From positions 48,550,490-48,614,489 of the forward strand of contig OX457024.1 of assembly GCA_949752745.1 (NCBI GenBank): a stretch of 64,000 nt of DNA, in the 5' to 3' direction. A model generated the notes under the pieces. The model searched no databases. It was not told the origin of the DNA and worked only from the letters and a program-made list of their open reading frames with translations. Both the position numbers and the translations under genes were made by a program. Shown here in pieces: positions 62,600 through 64,000 of this stretch (positions are counted from its first letter, which is position 1; every line of letters starts with the position of its first letter). The stretch is from Protula sp. h YS-2021. Its lineage: Eukaryota; Annelida; Polychaeta; Sabellida; Serpulidae.

Positions 62600-63365
62600 T
62601 TGACCAAAAAAAAAAAAAAAAACGGCCAAATTCAGAAAACATGAAAAAATGTTATTCGTCTTTCGAATCCGGTCCGATAGCTTTGGAATTGTAATGGGAT
62701 GTTCCCCAAACGGTTCTCCACCAGGGCTGTGTTTTGTTAGTGAATTCACAAAAAATTTTATGTTTTGTTTTCTTACTTTGCTAAAACTGGCCAGAAACTG
62801 CCACATTAAAAAAAAAAACAAACAAAAATTGTTGATCTTCCTACATGTCCGGCCCGATCGCTTTAAAGTTACCATGAGATGTACATTAGAAGTGCTTCCA
62901 CTAGGCAGCACCCTCTATACCCACCTTCCATGGAAAACACTGATGCCAAAATTACACATGTTGCATCGAGACAGAGAGTTTTGTCCAGACAGATTCTCAG
63001 AAACTGTAAGACCAAGCTTTTTGACACATTACACAGTGACGATATATGTATTGCAGATATGCGACATTGTACTGTTTTTTGAAATCGACGAAAAACCTAA
63101 CGGATCGGAACGTTGTCAAATAATTGATAAAAACATGGAGACTTTGTCTAAAATCCTAGGGGTTATATTAGACTCAACAATAATTTCAAATTTAACTGCG
63201 TCTTATCGGACTGGGAGCTGGGACCTTACCATTCTTCAATCAGTAATTTGTGCAAACCTTGAGGAAGGGGGCGCATATCTTGGTACTTTGATTTTATCAT
63301 TCTGGTTCCGTAACTATGCATCTTTCCGATATTTTAGAGTTTGCTTAGCCAGAAATCTTTGAATA
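62600..63365. other. Unassigned stretch with a long open frame, probably non-coding repeat
   Basis: A + strand frame stays open from 62649 to 63362 (237 codons). Its first part is two diverged copies of a roughly 200-bp unit (TCCGGTCCGATAGCTTTGGA near 62669 and TCCGGCCCGATCGCTTTAAA near 62849), each associated with a poly(A) tract. No domain is recognised, no splice logic links it to CDK7, and composition is AT-rich. Confidence 0.3.
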
Positions 63366-63662
63366 CGAACTAGACTGAATTCTTTAATGTTTATTGTGAT
63401 AAATACTCTTAATAAACTGCTCTAATGGCCTGTTTTATTTTATCTGCTAGTGTGTTCGGAATAAGATCTCGTCGCTTTTTAGATGCTAGATCAAATGTTT
63501 AATTCACTTAGTCGAATATCACAATTTTATCTAAAACAAAAACGCTTAGAACAAACTTGCTGTCGTCCGAGTTTGAAAATGTATCAGGAAATGTTTCAGG
63601 GCAGTCCTGTGTAGTGATTCCACCACGTTAAAACCACAATAAACACCAAATAAAATGCCTAA

Positions 63663-63688
63663 CTAGAACCTTATTTCGCTAGCGAAAT
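63663..63688 (-). other. Helentron-associated-like terminus: CTAG plus hairpin
   Basis: CTAG at 63663-63666 followed by the 16-bp palindrome ATTTCGCTAGCGAAAT at 63673-63688, matching in form the ends at 29627-29657 and 38961-38991, in minus orientation. Confidence 0.5.
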
Positions 63689-63749
63689 GTTAAACACTTG
63701 ACAAAAATTAAAACGCAAAATACTTCCTTCAATGGGTTATTTCTTAAAT

Positions 63750-64000
63750 AATATATTGCAAACAACGCAGCTTGAATACGTCTTATAAGCCGAGTAGTGT
63801 TTGGTTTTTGTTGGCTTAAGGTTTTATTGACTGAGCAGGGATACGCCGTGTTATCTATTTACGCAGTGAGAGCTCTCGCAAAGCTCAGCAACTGTGTTCT
63901 GTGATGTACGTTAAATGCACTGCATTTACTTGCAAAAAACAAAAACTAAACACTGCTCGTCTTATAAGACGTATTCAAGCTGTGTTGTTTGCTAATATGT
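63750..64000. mobile_element. TIR element (MITE) reaching the window edge
   Basis: GCAAACAACGCAGCTTGAAT then ACGTCTTATAAGCCGAG on the left is mirrored at the right (reverse complement AGCAAACAACACAGCTTGAA, then TACGTCTTATAAGACGAG). Inverted repeats are about 65 bp. The right edge may extend past 64000. Confidence 0.85.

Noticed and set aside
62649..63362. 237-codon ORF considered as a gene
   Set aside because: First part is two diverged repeat units, no recognised domain, AT-rich, no splice or start context. Kept only as an unassigned stretch.

Overview
This is an animal nuclear genome window: AT-rich, intron-rich and dense in repeats. A lophotrochozoan, most likely a mollusc, is my best guess. 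The reasons are two metazoan genes split by large introns; many repeat elements with central tandem arrays, of the kind called pearl or Helentron-associated elements in bivalves; a BEL/Pao LTR element; and a Jockey-like LINE. The species assignment is inference.

Two protein-coding genes are recognisable, both on the + strand. (1) The 3' part of an X11/Mint adaptor gene (APBA family, C. elegans lin-10 orthologue group) occupies about 855-33838. Eight confident exons encode a complete PTB domain, two tandem PDZ domains and the C-terminal tail, and all join in phase with consensus GT/AG borders. Two weaker upstream exons (about 855-977 and 1780-1810/1828) precede them, and the N-terminal part lies to the left of the window. 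(2) The 5' part of CDK7, the TFIIH/CAK kinase, runs from an ATG at 45546 to the seventh exon, which ends at 61572. The last exons lie beyond the right edge. All seven visible exons are intact and in phase.

The rest is repeats. From left to right: a foldback-like element (2629-3855); a 150-bp array joined to a 51-bp minisatellite (6613-10440); a 33-bp minisatellite (10854-11157); a 1.5-kb TIR element (11511-13017); a C-rich minisatellite (13297-13612); more foldback and TIR elements (14.6-15.2 kb, 18.1-19.1 kb, 21.0-21.6 kb); two elements with 139-bp-type repeats rich in nuclear-receptor half-sites and a hairpin-CTAG end (23.1-23.9 kb and 27.58-29.66 kb); a 155-bp array of perfect NFI palindromes (39.3-42.06 kb); a fourth foldback element just upstream of CDK7 (44.0-45.3 kb); and, inside CDK7 intron 1, a 5'-truncated Jockey-like LINE (46.26-49.36 kb) beside a nearly full-length BEL/Pao element with paired LTRs (49397-55360).

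The most unusual observation is in CDK7. Three 5' splice sites (exons 4, 5 and 7) are each followed by, or contained in, a tandem array carrying splice-donor-like sequence. The exon 5 acceptor is duplicated as a 33-bp tandem, and exon 6 is preceded by a decayed copy of itself with its acceptor. Splice junctions in this gene appear to be recurrent seeds for tandem duplication, giving arrays of decoy U1 sites whose use would mostly truncate the kinase. X11/Mint and CDK7 have no known functional link, so I read their adjacency as ordinary neighbourhood.
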